From assembly GCF_024679095.1 (NCBI RefSeq), contig NC_066520.1:14712209-14776208 (forward strand): 64,000 bases of DNA, in the 5' to 3' direction. The translations under genes and the position numbers were made by a program. Every line of letters starts with the position of its first letter. Position 1 is the stretch's first letter. Shown piece by piece: positions 48,166 through 60,086 of this stretch. The notes under the pieces were generated by a model. That model did no database searches, was not told the DNA's origin, and was given only the letters and a program-made list of their open reading frames with translations. The stretch is from Eriocheir sinensis. Lineage: Eukaryota; Arthropoda; Malacostraca; Decapoda; Varunidae.

Positions 48166-49320
48166 AGCTCACAGGCGTATATAAAGACTCTTGAGCGTAA
48201 TGGAAACAATAACAAGGATAAAATAAAGAGAAGATAAAAGAAAAAACCTGCTCGAAGTAAGAGATTTTATAACCTGCAATTACGTAAAGGACGAAGCAAA
48301 GTGGTGAGGCGGAGAGGGCGGCGGCGTGTGTGAAGGAACGAGTGAAATATTGAAGGAATTTGTCACTTGTTAAAGAGGACTTATTTCGCTAAACCACATC
48401 GGTAACCACGAGTAAAAGAGGAGGAGGAGGAGGAGGAGGTGTGGAAAAGAGGGATAATAAGGTTGATGACGAGAACGAGTACAAGAACGTGAGCAAAAAG
48501 AAGGAAGAGGAGGAGGAGGAAGAGGAGGAGAAGGGGGAGGAGAAGGAGGAAACGAAAGGTGTGGAAAAGAGGAATAATAACAATGATTACGAGAAGAAGG
48601 AAAAGAACGTGAACAAAAAGAAGGAAGAGGAGGAGGAGGAGAGGGAGAAGGAGCAGCAGAGAAAGATAATGGAGATATGAAAGATAATGGAAAGAGAAAG
48701 AGAAAGATAATGGAGACAAACATGACGAGGAAGGAGACTATAAAATGAAAATGAAAATGATGAAGTAGAGGAAGATTTGGAGTAGTGAAGGAAAAGAAAG
48801 ATATTGAGAAAGGGAAGAAGGAATGGAAAAGACGAGCAGAGAATAAAAAAACGAAAAATGAGACTATAAAAGAAAAACGTAAATGAAGTAAAGGAAGATG
48901 TGGAGTAGAGAAGGAAAAGAGAGACATTGAGAAAGGGAAGAAGGAATGGATAAAGACGAGCAGAAAAGCAAAAACCGAAAAAGGAGACAATAAAAGGAAA
49001 ACGTAAATGATGAAGTAGAGGAAGATGTGGAGTAGAGAAGGAAAAGAGAGACATTGAGAAAGGATAGATATAAAATTAATGAAGTCGAGAAGGGAAGTAA
49101 AGAAGGATAGATAGAAAATTAATGAAGTCAAGCAGAGAAGTAAAGAAAGTAAGTAAAAGTAAAGAAGTAAAAGAAAATGAGGACATGTAGGAAAGAGGAA
49201 AATCAAGAGTAGTAAGAACATTAAGAGGAAAACAGTGAGGATAAAGACATGAAGGAAGAAAACGAACACTAACAAAAACAAGATTGAGAACTAGAACGAG
49301 ACAGAAAAAAAACGATAATA
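48166..49320. repeat. purine-rich diverged tandem repeats (about 100 and 122-128 bp)
   Basis: GTGGAAAAGAGGRATAATAA occurs near 48440 and 48560. GAAGATKTGGAGTAG recurs near 48771, 48893 and 49021, followed by GAAGGAAAAGA and GAAAGGGAAGAAGGAATGG. The long minus frames are artefacts of composition. Confidence 0.85.
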
Positions 49321-50460
49321 ACAACTTCAAAACCCTGAGGAGAACAACGACTGGGAGGAGGACAAAGAAGTGAGTGTGAGTGAAGACAAACTGAAGAAAA
49401 TGGGGAGTGAATGAGAACTAAGAAGAGGAAGAGGAGGAGAGGAGACGAAGATAAGGAAAAGGATGGTGAGGGTGGCTGATAAAAAGGGAGGTAAGGAAAG
49501 GGAATAAGAACCAGGAAAAGAAGAAGGGCGAATGAAAGCCAGGAAAAGGAGAAAAAAAGCGAAGGAAAGAGAAAGGAAAGGAGGGCGGGGACAAGTAAAA
49601 ATAAGGAAAAGAAGAACAACGAGGTGAATGAGATCAGGAAAAGGAGAATGAGGGAGAATGAAAGCCAGGAAAAAGAGAAATAAAGCGAAGGAAAGAGAAA
49701 GACAAGGAGGGCGAGGACAAGTAAGAATAAGGAAAAGGAGGACAACGAGGTAAATGAGACCAGGAAAAGGAGAATGGGGGAGAATGCAAGCCAAGAAAAT
49801 GAGAAGAAAGTGAAGAGTTGAGGACCAGGAGGAGGAGGAGAACGAGTAAGAACCAGGAAAGGGAGGACAAGTAGGTGAGAGAGAACCAGGAAAGGGAGGA
49901 CAAGTAGGTGAGAGAGAACCAGGAAAAGGAGAATAAGGGCGAATGAAAACCAGGAAGATGAGAAGAGAAGGAATGAGGGTAAGAAGAAGGGTGAGGGTGG
50001 GTGAAAATTAGGAAAAGGAGGACAAGGAGGGGAGAGAGAACCAGCAAGGAAAAGGAGGATAAGGGCGAAAGAAAGTCAGGAAAATGAGAAGGAAAAGAAT
50101 GAAGACCAGAAGGATGAGGGTGGGTGAAAATCAGGAAAAGGATGACAAGGAGGTGAAGGAGAACCAGGAGGAGGGAGAGGGCGAGTGAGAACCAGGAAAA
50201 GGAGGACAAGGAGGTGAAGGAGAACCAGGAGGAGGGAGAGGGCGAGTGAGAACCAGGAAAAGGAGGACAAGGAGGTGAAGGAGAACCAGGAGGAGGGTGA
50301 AGGCGAGTGAGAACCAGGAAAAGGAGGACAAGAAGGTGAAGGAGAACCAGGAGGAGGGGAAGGGGGAGTGAGAACCAGGAAAAGGAGGACAAGAAGGTGA
50401 AGGAGAACCAGGAGGAGGGTGAAGGCGAGTGAGAACCAGGAAAAGGAGGACAAGGAGGTA
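49321..50460. repeat. purine-rich minisatellite, period about 60-62 bp
   Basis: Well-ordered from about 50140 to 50460: GGTGAAGGAGAACCAGGAGG recurs near 50152, 50212, 50272, 50334 and 50396, with GGGCGAGTGAGAACCAGGAA between. Diverged relatives extend left to 49370. A 366-codon minus frame runs through it and is not a gene. Confidence 0.92.
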
Positions 50461-50474
50461 CAGAGGCGGGGTCG

Positions 50475-51250
50475 GGCGGGGTCTTGCTGCGTGTCTCCAT
50501 CGAGGCTCCCCGCATGCGTCTGCCAGAATGCCATAAATCAGCCTCCAAGTTACAATTGCAGCGCCACATAATGACTTTTTCAACTGCTGCTTCATCATGG
50601 GGCGGGGCGGGGTGGGGCGAGGCGGGGCGGGGCGGAGTGTGGCGGACAGGGGCGGGGAGCAAGAGGATAGAGAGAGGGAGAGGGGAGGAGAGGGGTAGGA
50701 GTAGGGGAAGGAGAGGGCGGCATGGACGTCTCAATGCTCATTTCATCCATTTCCCTAATCACTCGGGGCTCCTGGACCCTCGATAAATTACCGGACCCTA
50801 ATAAAGTCATTACTTCACACACCATCGCGCGGGAGCAGGAGAGTCGCGGGCGGCGGGGAATCGAACGAGGGACTTCCACCCTTACCCCGCGTGTCCTTAG
50901 AGGCGAAAAGAGAGCCGCGTCCCCGTGTTAATTAGGGCGTTGTGGAGGGACGCGGCGCCACCCAATATATCATCTTATTAGGCCGGTTGTGGCGTCGCAT
51001 ATTTTTCGAAACAAAGGTCGCGGCGGCTTGCACTGATCCGCCGCCGCCGCCGCCTCGCCCCATTGGTCCAGCCGCCGCCCCGTCCTCCGCCGCCGGCCAA
51101 CCAAAATCAATACAGCTAACCGCCTATTGTCACCTCAAGGATGCGACTGGTGGAGGGCTGATGACGTCACTGGAGGGGCAAGAAGGCAAGGACCACGAAG
51201 ACTTCCACGCGCACACAGACACACGCACACACACCGCTAGACAGACAGAC
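50475..51250. promoter_or_regulatory. GC-rich CpG-dense island, candidate promoter or regulatory region
   Basis: About 0.75 kb of GC- and CpG-rich DNA without SSRs of note, except a GGGGC-type repeat at 50600-50660 and short GCC runs. CCATTGG (about 51060) and GGCCAACCAA (about 51096) are CCAAT-type boxes. TGACGTCA, a CRE/ATF palindrome, lies at about 51163-51170. ACCCTAATAAAG and CATAATGACTTTTTC segments are ordinary. There is no defensible open frame downstream, so no gene is assigned. Confidence 0.4.
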
Positions 51251-51870
51251 GTATAGATGGACAGTGTATTGACCTCATGACATTCCTATACCAAAACAAG
51301 TAAAGGACAGACAGTAAAACAAAAACAGCGCAGCGTAAAAAGTAGATAAATAAATACATAGGTGCAATAGCAACACAATAAAGAAAAACAAAACGGAAAA
51401 CAAAGGATTACGGAGACCAAAACAGGTGCACGTATCACACACACACACACACACACACAGGTCATCCCTCATCGCGACCAGAGTGTGAATTAAGCAGGGA
51501 ATTATGGATGTGCTGATTAGTCAACGCTCCGACGCGACACGGCAGCCACGTACTGGACCTGTCGTCGACGTGTATTTATGAGGCGCGGCTATGGGAACGG
51601 AGAGGCCGCGGAGGGGGAGGGGGAGAGGACAAAGGTGTGGAAGGTGAGAAAGGTGTGCAGGTGAACGAGACCTCTTCTTCATTACCTGTTTGTCGGTCAC
51701 GTTTCTATTTTTTTTTTTTTTTCTCTCCCCGTTTTACTTTTTTTTTCCATTTGATATCATGGTTCTTAAGTTGCTTCATTCATATCTACCTCTCTGTTGC
51801 ACTCTTCTTTTTCTTGTTTGCTTCACTCTTAATGTCTCCTTTCCTTCCTTTATTTTCTTCTTCATCTGTT
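51251..51870. other. spacer with (CA)n
   Basis: (CA)n at about 51438-51460. The block 51480-51650 is balanced and non-repetitive. T-rich after 51700. No gene. Confidence 0.65.
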
Positions 51871-51925
51871 TATTTTTCTTCTTCTTCTTCTTCTTCTTCT
51901 TCTTCTTCTTCTTCTTCTTCTTCCG
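51871..51925. repeat. (TTC)n microsatellite
   Basis: About 50 bp of TTC/CTT triplets. Confidence 0.95.
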
Positions 51926-52340
51926 ATTCTCTTTTCCTCCCACACTTCCTCATCATTTTAACAACTCACATATTCTTCATCTCTAAACAGCCATTCGGTA
52001 TGCCTCAACTAACTAGAAAATGACTCAATTCCTATATTCTTGTCTTATTCTCCTTTCTCTCGTTTATTTTTCCTTCTTAATTTCTTCATTCAACTGCTTA
52101 CTTTTGCAATATTCTACACCACTATTTTTCATCTCCAAACAGCCATTCTCTTTTCCCTCATCAACAACAAAATTACTTCCTATCTTATTGTTTTATTCTC
52201 CTTATTTTCGTTTATTTTCCCTTCCTTATTTCTTCGACTCTTTATTTGTGCTCTTTTTCACCACTATTCCTCACCTCCAAACAGCAATTCTCTTTTCCTT
52301 CACTAACTATAGGAAATTGCTCTGTTCCTATATGCTTCTC
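51926..52340. repeat. tandem repeat, period 142-152 bp, 3 copies
   Basis: CATCTCTAAACAGCCATTC (51978), CATCTCCAAACAGCCATTC (52130) and CACCTCCAAACAGCAATTC (52272) head the units, each followed by TCTTATTCTCCTT..TTCGTTTATTTT-like sequence. Confidence 0.87.
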
Positions 52341-53175
52341 TTACTCTCCACTCCAGTCCTTACATAACTCCAATGCTTTTAACCTCCATCTTTTTTTGGG
52401 GGGAGGGGGGGAGATGGGGGGACTTTCTCCTTCCATCGTGAGCTCATTAACCACTAAGGGCTCGTATCTTCCTCTACCAGTAAGCGGAATTCTTCGTAAC
52501 CCCCAATCATGTCCGCCTAATATCCATCACTAATTTCTGCACAGCCTCTCAGCCACAATCTTCGCCCATAACCTGTCTGCGCTGAGTACCTTTCTTTCTT
52601 CCCTCGCACCCTCACCCTCCACCACCACTACCACCACAACCACCACTAGGAACGCCCCACCACCACTACCCCAGCCACGATACTGTTGTTATTTCTCCCT
52701 CTACCATAGCTTTCCTTCCATAATAAATATATCAACCTTGCAAACAAATATTAGACGCATGTATTAGCCTCAAAATGATATAGGCAAGAAAGAAAAGTAA
52801 AAGGAGGGAAGGATAAAAGAAAGGAATGAATAAGGGAAGGATAATTTGGATGGAAGGAAGGAAGGACGGAAGGAAGGAAAACAGGGAGGGAGGGAGGAAG
52901 AAATTTAAGAGAGAACATTAGAAGGGAGGTAAGGAAAGCAAAATGGAAGAGATAAAGAAAATAAGGAAGGAGGGAAGGAAGGCAAAAAGGAAGGATAGTA
53001 AGAAGGAAGAAAGGTGAGCAGGAAATGAGGAAGAAAGAAAAGATGGAGAGAGTATAAAGTAAACAAAAAAGAAGGTCCGAGGCGATGGAGGTGGTCGAGG
53101 CGCAAGGGGGTGAGAGGGCAACCATGTCATTTCTCAAGTGCCAGGTTATGCCAGATTAACCACACGGATAATTCG

Positions 53176-53177
<2 letters not shown>
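52341..53177. other. spacer, then purine-rich GGAAGGA repeat
   Basis: Bases 52341-52750 are ordinary with ACCACC triplets near 52620. Bases 52800-53050 are degenerate GGAAGGAAG units. No gene. Confidence 0.7.

Positions 53178-53235
<58 letters not shown>
53178..53235. repeat. (CT)n microsatellite
   Basis: About 57 bp of uninterrupted CT, followed by GTTCGTTT and CTTT units (53285-53320) and AGAGACAGACA-type DNA to 53520. Confidence 0.96.
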
Positions 53236-53238
<3 letters not shown>

Positions 53239-53589
53239 CGTTTTTTTCGTTCGTTCATCCATTCGCTCTGCTTTCTTTGTCTTTTTCTTTCTTTCTTTCT
53301 TACTTTCTTTCTGTGTGTAAAATAGAGAGAGAAAGTGAAAGAGACAAGACACAGACCGACAGAGACAAAGAGGGGAAGACAGATACAGACAGACAGAAAG
53401 ACAGACAAACAAAAAGACAAACATATAGTATAAAGAGACAACCATAAATTAAGTAAGGAAAAAAACAGACAACACCCAACACGCAACACACAAAACAAAC
53501 ACAAACGAACAGACAGACACACAGACAGGTTACACACAGACTTATCACTAATACGCCACAGCACAACCCGCCACACGAGACACAACACA

Positions 53590-53815
53590 ACACAAGACAC
53601 AACACATCACCGGCCGTTACCTGTACAACCCTGGCCACTCTGTAATTAAGGTGAGGTGAGCCAGGTGAGCGCCCCCCCCTACCCCCGCCCCTACCCCCGC
53701 TCCCCCTCCTCCCCAGCCCTCCCCCAGCGTGGCTAAAGTGTAATGAGAGTTTGGCTTGGCGGGGGAGAAGGTGATAGAGTTGTGGGGTTTGATTACACAG
53801 GTATTCCTCAGGTGG
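53590..53815. other. non-repetitive island with CAGGTG
   Basis: GGTGAGGTGAGCCAGGTGAGC near 53650, a C-run segment, and ACACAGGTATTCCTCAGGTGGGC near 53795. Contains GTAATTAAGG and GTAATGAG cores. No coding frame recognised. Confidence 0.3.
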
Positions 53816-54719
53816 GCTCGGTTCTCCTCCTCCTCCTCCTCCTCTTCCTCCTTTTCTTGTTCCTCCTCCTCCTCTTTCTTTTTTTCGTCATCTGATATTC
53901 TCCTTGTTCACGTCCTCCCTTAATTAATTCACTTTTCGTCCTCTTCATCTTGTTTTTTATCTGTTTTTAATATATTATTCTCCTTTATCTTCAGCCTCTT
54001 CCTTTTCCTCCTCCTCTTCCTCCATTTCCTTCTACTGCTCTCGGTTCTCTTTGACATTTTCCTCGTCATCTCTTTTTACACCTCTTTCCTCTCCTTCTCC
54101 TTCTCCTCCTCTTCCTTTTCCTCCTCCTTTTTCTTCTTTTTGTGCATGATCTTTTTCTATTCATTCTCTCACTCATCATAATCATTATCTGCCTCATCCT
54201 CCTCTTCCATCTCCTCCTCCTCCTCCTCCTCCTCTTCCAATTCCTTCATCGCCTCTTGATAACAGTATTCCGCGGTGTCTCGTTCCTTCAGTAAAAAACA
54301 GTAGAGAGGAATCGAGTATTAAATCAGGCGACTTCGTTATAGGTTCACCATTACTTATCTGCATGTTCCATTTATTCCTCCTCCTCCTTCTCCTCCTCCT
54401 CCTCTTTCTCCCTCTCTTCCTCTTTCCTCCCCCTCCGTCGATGCTTGTTGGAGGATAAAATCGAGAAATAAAAATAATAAAAAACGCATATATACTACTA
54501 CTCTTGCCGGGAAACTAGAACTCCAGGAAACAGGAAGTAAAACAGACAGTAAAAACACGGTATTAGATTCCTCCTAATGCATAAAATACGCCACCGAAAG
54601 AAAAAGAGATAAATTATTAGCGAGGGTGGAAAAAAAGTGGACGCCATCAATATATTCTAGTTCGTTCCCTTTCCCGGACGTCGTTCCACTGCATCAGTCT
54701 TGTGTATTGCCTCACGCGG
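53816..54719. repeat. CTC/TCC-rich DNA and spacer
   Basis: Clusters of CTC and TTC triplets at 53825-53880, 54000-54130 and 54200-54240. The rest is AT-rich. No gene. Confidence 0.8.
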
Positions 54720-55800
54720 CGGAGATAATTTCGTCTTTGAATAACATAAAGTACGTTCGGATCCTCGACGCTCACGCAACGGATTAGATTTAGGTAACGC
54801 AAGACACTGATTTCTGGTTAACGTAAAACATGAAGCTATAACGTAAGAGTCTACAAGAAACGTGAAACTAATTATTTTTTTTCTCTTTCTGGTTAACGCA
54901 AAAAATGAGGCTATATCGTAAGAATCTATAAGAAACGTGAAACTAATTATTTTTCTCTTTTTTCTCTTTCTTTTAAAAAAAAAAAAATGATATATAACAT
55001 AAGAATCCGCAGAAAACGTGTCATTTTTTCTCTTTCTGGTTAACGCAAAAAATGAAGCTATATCGTAAGAATCCACAAGAAACGTAAAACTAATTATTTT
55101 TCTCTTTTTTATCTTTCCGGTTAACGCAAAAAATGAAGCTATATCGTAAGAATCCACAAGAAACGTAAAACTAATTATTTTTCTCTTTTAACTCTTTCTG
55201 GTTAACGCAAAAAATGAAACAATAACGTAAGAGTCTATTAGAAGCGTGAAACTAATTATTTTTCTTATATTCACGTAAAGCAAGACACTGATATCTGGTT
55301 AACGCAAAACACGAAACTATGACGTAAGAATCTATAAGAAGCGTGAAACTGATTATTTTACATGAAATTCTGGTACAACATTTATTTGAGACACGACATT
55401 AATCATCTATTTTTCATTTACTTTAACATAAAACTGATATTTTAGATTAACGAAAAACATAAAACTGATATTTTAGATTAACGAAAAACATAAAACTGAT
55501 ATTTTAGATTAACGAAAAACATAAAACGCAAATGCAATTGATTTATATGAAACATGACACTAATAATTTATCTTCCTTAAGTATGAGATTGATTTCTGGT
55601 TAACGGAAAACGTGAAATTCTGGTAACAGTGATTTATTTAAAACTTGAAACTAATTGCTTTCTTTATATTCGCATAATGCATGGAACTAATTTCTGGTTA
55701 ACGTACGACATGAAACCATAACGTAATAAATTTATGCGGAAGATGAAACTAATTATTTTCTCATTTTCTCTAAGCGTGAAACTGATATTTTAGAGTTACT
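54720..55800. repeat. GGTTAACG minisatellite, period about 75-80 bp, plus 31-bp triplicate
   Basis: TTTCTGGTTAACGCAAAAAATGA (in pieces) followed by ATCGTAAGAATC and GAAACGTGAAACTAATTATTT recurs near 54817, 54890, 55038, 55119 and 55198, with diverged copies to 55800. At 55433-55530 a 31-bp unit, AAAACTGATATTTTAGATTA and onward, is repeated three times. Confidence 0.9.
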
Positions 55801-56044
55801 TAAAGCATAATAATAAAACAGAACACATTTATATGAAACATGTAACTGACAATTTAGATTTACGTAAAAAATTAAATTGATTTTTTTTTTCATTATTACC
55901 AAACATGAATTTTTGAGAATTGCCAATTAAACTTTTGCGTTCTTAAGAGCAATGGGTAAAACTGATGATTGAATTAGACAAAAAAATGATGATGAATGAA
56001 TAGACGAAAAACAGCGTTAAATACGTTATGTAAAATGAATTAAT

Positions 56045-56045
<1 letters not shown>

Positions 56046-56090
<45 letters not shown>

Positions 56091-56163
56091 CTCCAAAATC
56101 AAGTTGTCATAATTTCCAACCAAGCTTATATGTGACATTTACCAGGTATAGCAACCGTCACAC

Positions 56164-56221
<58 letters not shown>
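56046..56221. repeat. (AG)n and (CA)n arrays
   Basis: (AG)n at 56046-56087 and (CA)n at about 56160-56221. Confidence 0.96.
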
Positions 56222-56344
56222 GGACACAACACCCCCAAAAACACCAACCTGCATGCCCCCAATACCGTCCTTATTATATATCATTATTACCCACGATCAG
56301 ACTCACGCTAACGGGAACATAAGAAAATATAAACCATCTTCCGC

Positions 56345-56745
56345 GAAACTACGAGCGAGGGAGAGGGAGAGAGGGAGGAGAGGTGTGTGGAGGGGAGAGA
56401 GGTGGAGGGAATGTGTGTGAAGGGGTGAGGGGCGGAGGAAAGGTGTGTGGAGGGGAGAGAGGTGGAGGAAAGCTGTGTGGAGGAGAAGGAAAGATGTGAG
56501 GGAGAGCAGGTAGAAAAGGTGTGTGGAGGGGAGAGAGGTGGAGGAAATGTGTGTGAAGGGGTGAGGGCGGAGGGAAGGTGTGTGGAGGGGAGAGAGGTGG
56601 AGGAAAGCTATTTGGAGGGACGAAGGAAAGATGTGAGGAAGAGCAGGTAGAAAAGGTGTGTGGAGGGGAGAGAGGTGGAGGAAAGCTGTTTGGAGGGACG
56701 AAGGAAAGATGTGAGGAAGAACAGGTAGAAAAGGTGTATGAAGGG
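56345..56745. repeat. G-rich tandem repeat with 60-80-bp subunits
   Basis: GTGTGTGGAGGGGAGAGAGG followed by TGGAGGAA recurs near 56384, 56445, 56519, 56579 and 56658. It alternates with a GGAAAGATGTGAGGRAGA(A/G)CAGGTAGAAAAGG segment (read in pieces), giving a larger unit of about 138 bp. Confidence 0.88.
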
Positions 56746-56979
56746 GTGTGAATTAAACATTCCAGGAGGTGAGAGTACACGGAATAAATAAACAAATAAA
56801 TAATCATACAAAACAGATAAATGAATGCATGGATCACTAGACAGATAGATACACACACAGAGAGGTAGATACAAAGATAGATGGATAAACAGAGAGAAAA
56901 ATAGATAACAAAATAAGAAGAATGGAAAGACACGACGTAAGAGCCTGATTGCAGCATGTACAGAGAGAAATTAGGTGAC

Positions 56980-56980
<1 letters not shown>

Positions 56981-57052
<72 letters not shown>
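56981..57052. repeat. (AGT)n microsatellite, about 72 bp
   Basis: Uninterrupted GTA/AGT triplets. Confidence 0.97.
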
Positions 57053-57413
57053 AGGTGAGAATAATGGTGGATGACACGCCCCAATTTCCATTCTCTTCTT
57101 GCTTCGTCTTCCTCTGCATTGAACTGGCAAACCGAGAAACTGAAACCAGAGTGAAAAATACTTCCTCTAATTGATACGTTCTGTGATTTTCGGGAAAGTG
57201 GCGTCGTGAGTCTTTATCAGTGGATGTGTGGGTGTCAGGGAGGACAGAGGGGGACGTGGGAAGGGGACAACAGTAAAGGAAGAGAGGGAGAGGGCACAGG
57301 AAGAAGGTTGAGGTAGCGGGGAGGTAAAAGAAGGGGAATAGGAGGGTCAGAATAAATGGTGGAAGGTCAGAAGGAAAAGAAGCAGTCATAATTGGATCTT
57401 GATGGTCACACAC

Positions 57414-57414
<1 letters not shown>
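57053..57414. other. spacer
   Basis: Ordinary to 57230, purine-rich to 57414. No gene. Confidence 0.6.
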
Positions 57415-57483
<69 letters not shown>

Positions 57484-57517
57484 GGTAAGAAAGTCCTTAT
57501 TAATCAGAGTAGCAAAG

Positions 57518-57558
<41 letters not shown>
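57415..57558. repeat. (AG)n and (GT)n arrays
   Basis: (AG)n at 57415-57481, 38 bases of ordinary DNA, then (GT)n at 57520-57554 ending in CGCG. Confidence 0.97.
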
Positions 57559-57559
<1 letters not shown>

Positions 57560-58140
57560 CGCCAGTCCCCTCCCTCGGCTAGTTGGCTCCCTGATAACCC
57601 TAACCACAGTGATTACCTCCATCAATATCCTTATCACTCCCTACCCCATTTTTTTCCTCCTCCTCTTACCTCTCTCCCTCCACGCCCCTCGGTTACTCCA
57701 CCTCCCTCCTCTCCCTCCACTCTCCCTTTCCCCCTTCCTCTTCCATCACACTCATTTACTCAACCTTCACCTTCTCCCCATACACTCTCCCTTTCTTTCC
57801 TCCTTCTTTTTCTACTCCCCTTCCATCATATAGTTTTACTCCCTCTATTCCTTCTCTCCCTTCTTTCTTCTCTTTCTACTTCCCTTCCATTACACTCCTC
57901 CGTTCCTGGCTCTACTTCTTTTCCTTCATCCTCTATTACTTTACCTCCTCCTCCTCCTCCTCCTCCTCCTCTTCTTTTTCCACTGCCTATGCCCTCCCTG
58001 CCTCCTCCTCTGCCAATTCCTTCTCCCTCTCCCTTTCTCATCCCCTAACTACTCTCCCTCCATCATCCTCAGTTACTCTCCCTCCCTCTACCTTCTCCCT
58101 CCCCTCCCTGCCTTCCTCCTTAACAGAGTAAATATACCCT
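57559..58140. other. pyrimidine-rich DNA with (CTC)n
   Basis: C/T-rich from 57640 with (CTC)n at about 57945-57971. No gene. Confidence 0.8.
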
Positions 58141-58397
58141 TTTCTCTCCTATCTGATCCTAGTGTGGGAAACGGCCCTCCCCTGCCTCCCCCCTTCCCTC
58201 TCCACGTCCCGTACTCCTCCCCCAGGGTCAAGGCGCCCCAGCTGACCCCGTAATGGCTCCCTGATAAGCTCCCTGTCCCCTGGTTGGTCCCCCTGACATG
58301 ATGTAGGGTTGTATAAGGAAGCTGGTGATATGACGGAGCGCTCCGATTGGTTGGTTCTTACGGAAGGGGCGTGGCTTTTACTCGGTCTATGGACAAA

Positions 58398-58401
<4 letters not shown>
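58141..58401. promoter_or_regulatory. non-repetitive island with CCAAT, GC-box and Su(H)-like motifs
   Basis: GTGTGGGAAAC (about 58162-58172) matches the Su(H)/CSL consensus. CCGATTGGTTGG (about 58343) holds an inverted CCAAT box, GGGGCGTGGC (about 58365) a GC/KLF box, and GTTGTATAAGG (about 58309) a TATA-like element. Motif matches alone are weak; no transcript start or downstream exon is visible. Confidence 0.3.
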
Positions 58402-58446
<45 letters not shown>

Positions 58447-58567
58447 GTCGTCGTCTTCGTCAGCAGTACGTTAAGGCTTCTTGGAGGGAGACTCATCAAA
58501 AAGTTGTAAATACAAAGAAAATGAGGAATATTGTCTTTTTTATTTACTCTGTGTGAGGGGGAACGAA

Positions 58568-58625
<58 letters not shown>
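58402..58625. repeat. (CT)n-(GTC)n and (GT)n arrays
   Basis: (CT)n 58402-58442 passes directly into GTC triplets to about 58460. (GT)n occupies 58570-58625. Confidence 0.96.
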
Positions 58626-58628
<3 letters not shown>

Positions 58629-58776
58629 ATAGCCCACAAGTCGCAGAACAAAGGTAGTTTTAGTTACGAAAGCAATGGACGAGTTTCCTCTTCGCGTTCC
58701 CTCCTTTCCTTCCCTTCCCCCTCAACACCTAACCTCCCCTCCTCATCCCTGCCTCCCCTTCCCTCCCAACACCTAA

Positions 58777-59100
58777 GTCAGTATTATAAGACACTTTCGG
58801 TTCTCACATCAGCTCTTTCTAAAGGTCAAAGAGGGGGTCAGTCGGGTTCTAATGAGTGTTTCTTTAGGTTCACGGTACAGAAGACGGGTCAAACTACCAC
58901 CAGGGTCATAAAACTACTCCTGGAAATGCCCCAAACTCCTACGAAAGCCTTGTCAAATATGTGTTTCTAGGTTCACGGTACAGAAGAAGGGTCAAACTAC
59001 CACCAGGGTCATAAAACTACTCCTGGAAATGCCCCAAACTCCTACGAAAGCCTTGTCAAATATGTGTTCTAGGGCTGCAAAATCTCTTATAATACGACCC
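58777..59100. mobile_element. MITE-like element, copy 3, with internal 103-bp duplication
   Basis: Opposite orientation to copy 1. Ends: GTCAGTATTATAAGACA at the left and TCTTATAATACGACCC at the right, inverted complements of each other. CTAA immediately flanks both ends (58773-58776 and 59101-59104), a possible 4-bp target-site duplication. AGGTTCACGGTACAGAAG starts at 58866 and 58969: 103 bp of the interior is duplicated almost exactly. Without the duplication the element is about 221 bp, close to copy 1. Confidence 0.75.
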
Positions 59101-59708
59101 CTAATCGCCCCTCCCTTCCTTCCAGTCTTCTAGCCTCTCTTCTCTTTCTCTCATTTCTTTCCTCTCCTCTATTACTCGTTATTTTTTTTCTTTTCCTATA
59201 TAAGTCATCCAGTGCCCTTCACCTTACCTATGGCCTTTCCTCCTGCCATGCCTCTACCTCTCCCTTCATCTAAGACTAAGGAAAACCAGAAAATGGATAA
59301 CGTGGGCGCTAAAACAGGGCTTCGTGGCATTAGAAACCCATGGAGAGTTATCTTCTATATCAACATTAAATACTACACAAGAAATTTTCGTAGTATTTTG
59401 TGCTTCGTTTGGAAGCGTATCAACCCGTTGTGTCGCACTGTGGAACTGATTCTACTTAAATGACTACTGGAGGACTCTACGGATAAATACACATACAAGG
59501 TGATTTTTTTATTTTATAATGCGTTTCCTTTCCTTTCCGAGCCTCCTCCTGCAGTGTATCTTCAGGCAAAACTTGGCACTGTATGAGCTTTAGCGAACTG
59601 TGCTACAAGTTATTAGGTCATGTTCATATACTGTTTATTCTTCCTTATATCAGTTAGTAATATAACAGAGTAAAGTGACATTTCTCACTTAGTGTATTAA
59701 TTAGTTCT

Positions 59709-59709
<1 letters not shown>
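59101..59709. other. spacer, no gene supported
   Basis: Ordinary AT-rich DNA. A plus frame at 59212-59463 is open but unrecognised. Confidence 0.55.
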
Positions 59710-59787
<78 letters not shown>

Positions 59788-59846
59788 GTAAAGAGTCAAA
59801 GGTCAGGTGGGGTGCGGGACCAGGAGGTCAGGTACACACCCACACA

Positions 59847-59879
<33 letters not shown>

Positions 59880-60037
59880 CGCAAGACACTCGTGTTAGAC
59901 GCAAACATAAGGTTCGGTTACCACTGCCACCTACCACCACCACCGCCACCAACCACCACCACCACGGCCAACACCCACCCCCAACACTAAGAACACGTAT
60001 TTTCAACACCAATATTGCAATCTTACCCGGAAATCTG

Positions 60038-60085
<48 letters not shown>
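59710..60085. repeat. (CT)n, (CA)n and inverted (GT)n arrays
   Basis: (CT)n at 59710-59784, (CA)n at about 59845-59879, ACC triplets at 59930-59965, and (GT)n at 60041-60085. The CA and GT arrays are reverse complements about 160 bases apart. Confidence 0.96.

Positions 60086-60086
<1 letters not shown>

Noticed and set aside
48370..49281. 303-codon minus frame with apparent membrane segments
   Set aside because: Phe/Leu/Ser runs arise from A/G-rich DNA read on the opposite strand; no conserved motif.
49634..50734. 366-codon minus frame
   Set aside because: It follows the 60-62-bp purine-rich minisatellite; sibling frames are also open and no domain is visible.
50850..50875. Minus-strand CGTTCGATTCCCCG resembling a tRNA T arm
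   Set aside because: No A box or acceptor pairing at the right distance. GC-rich context makes a chance match likely.
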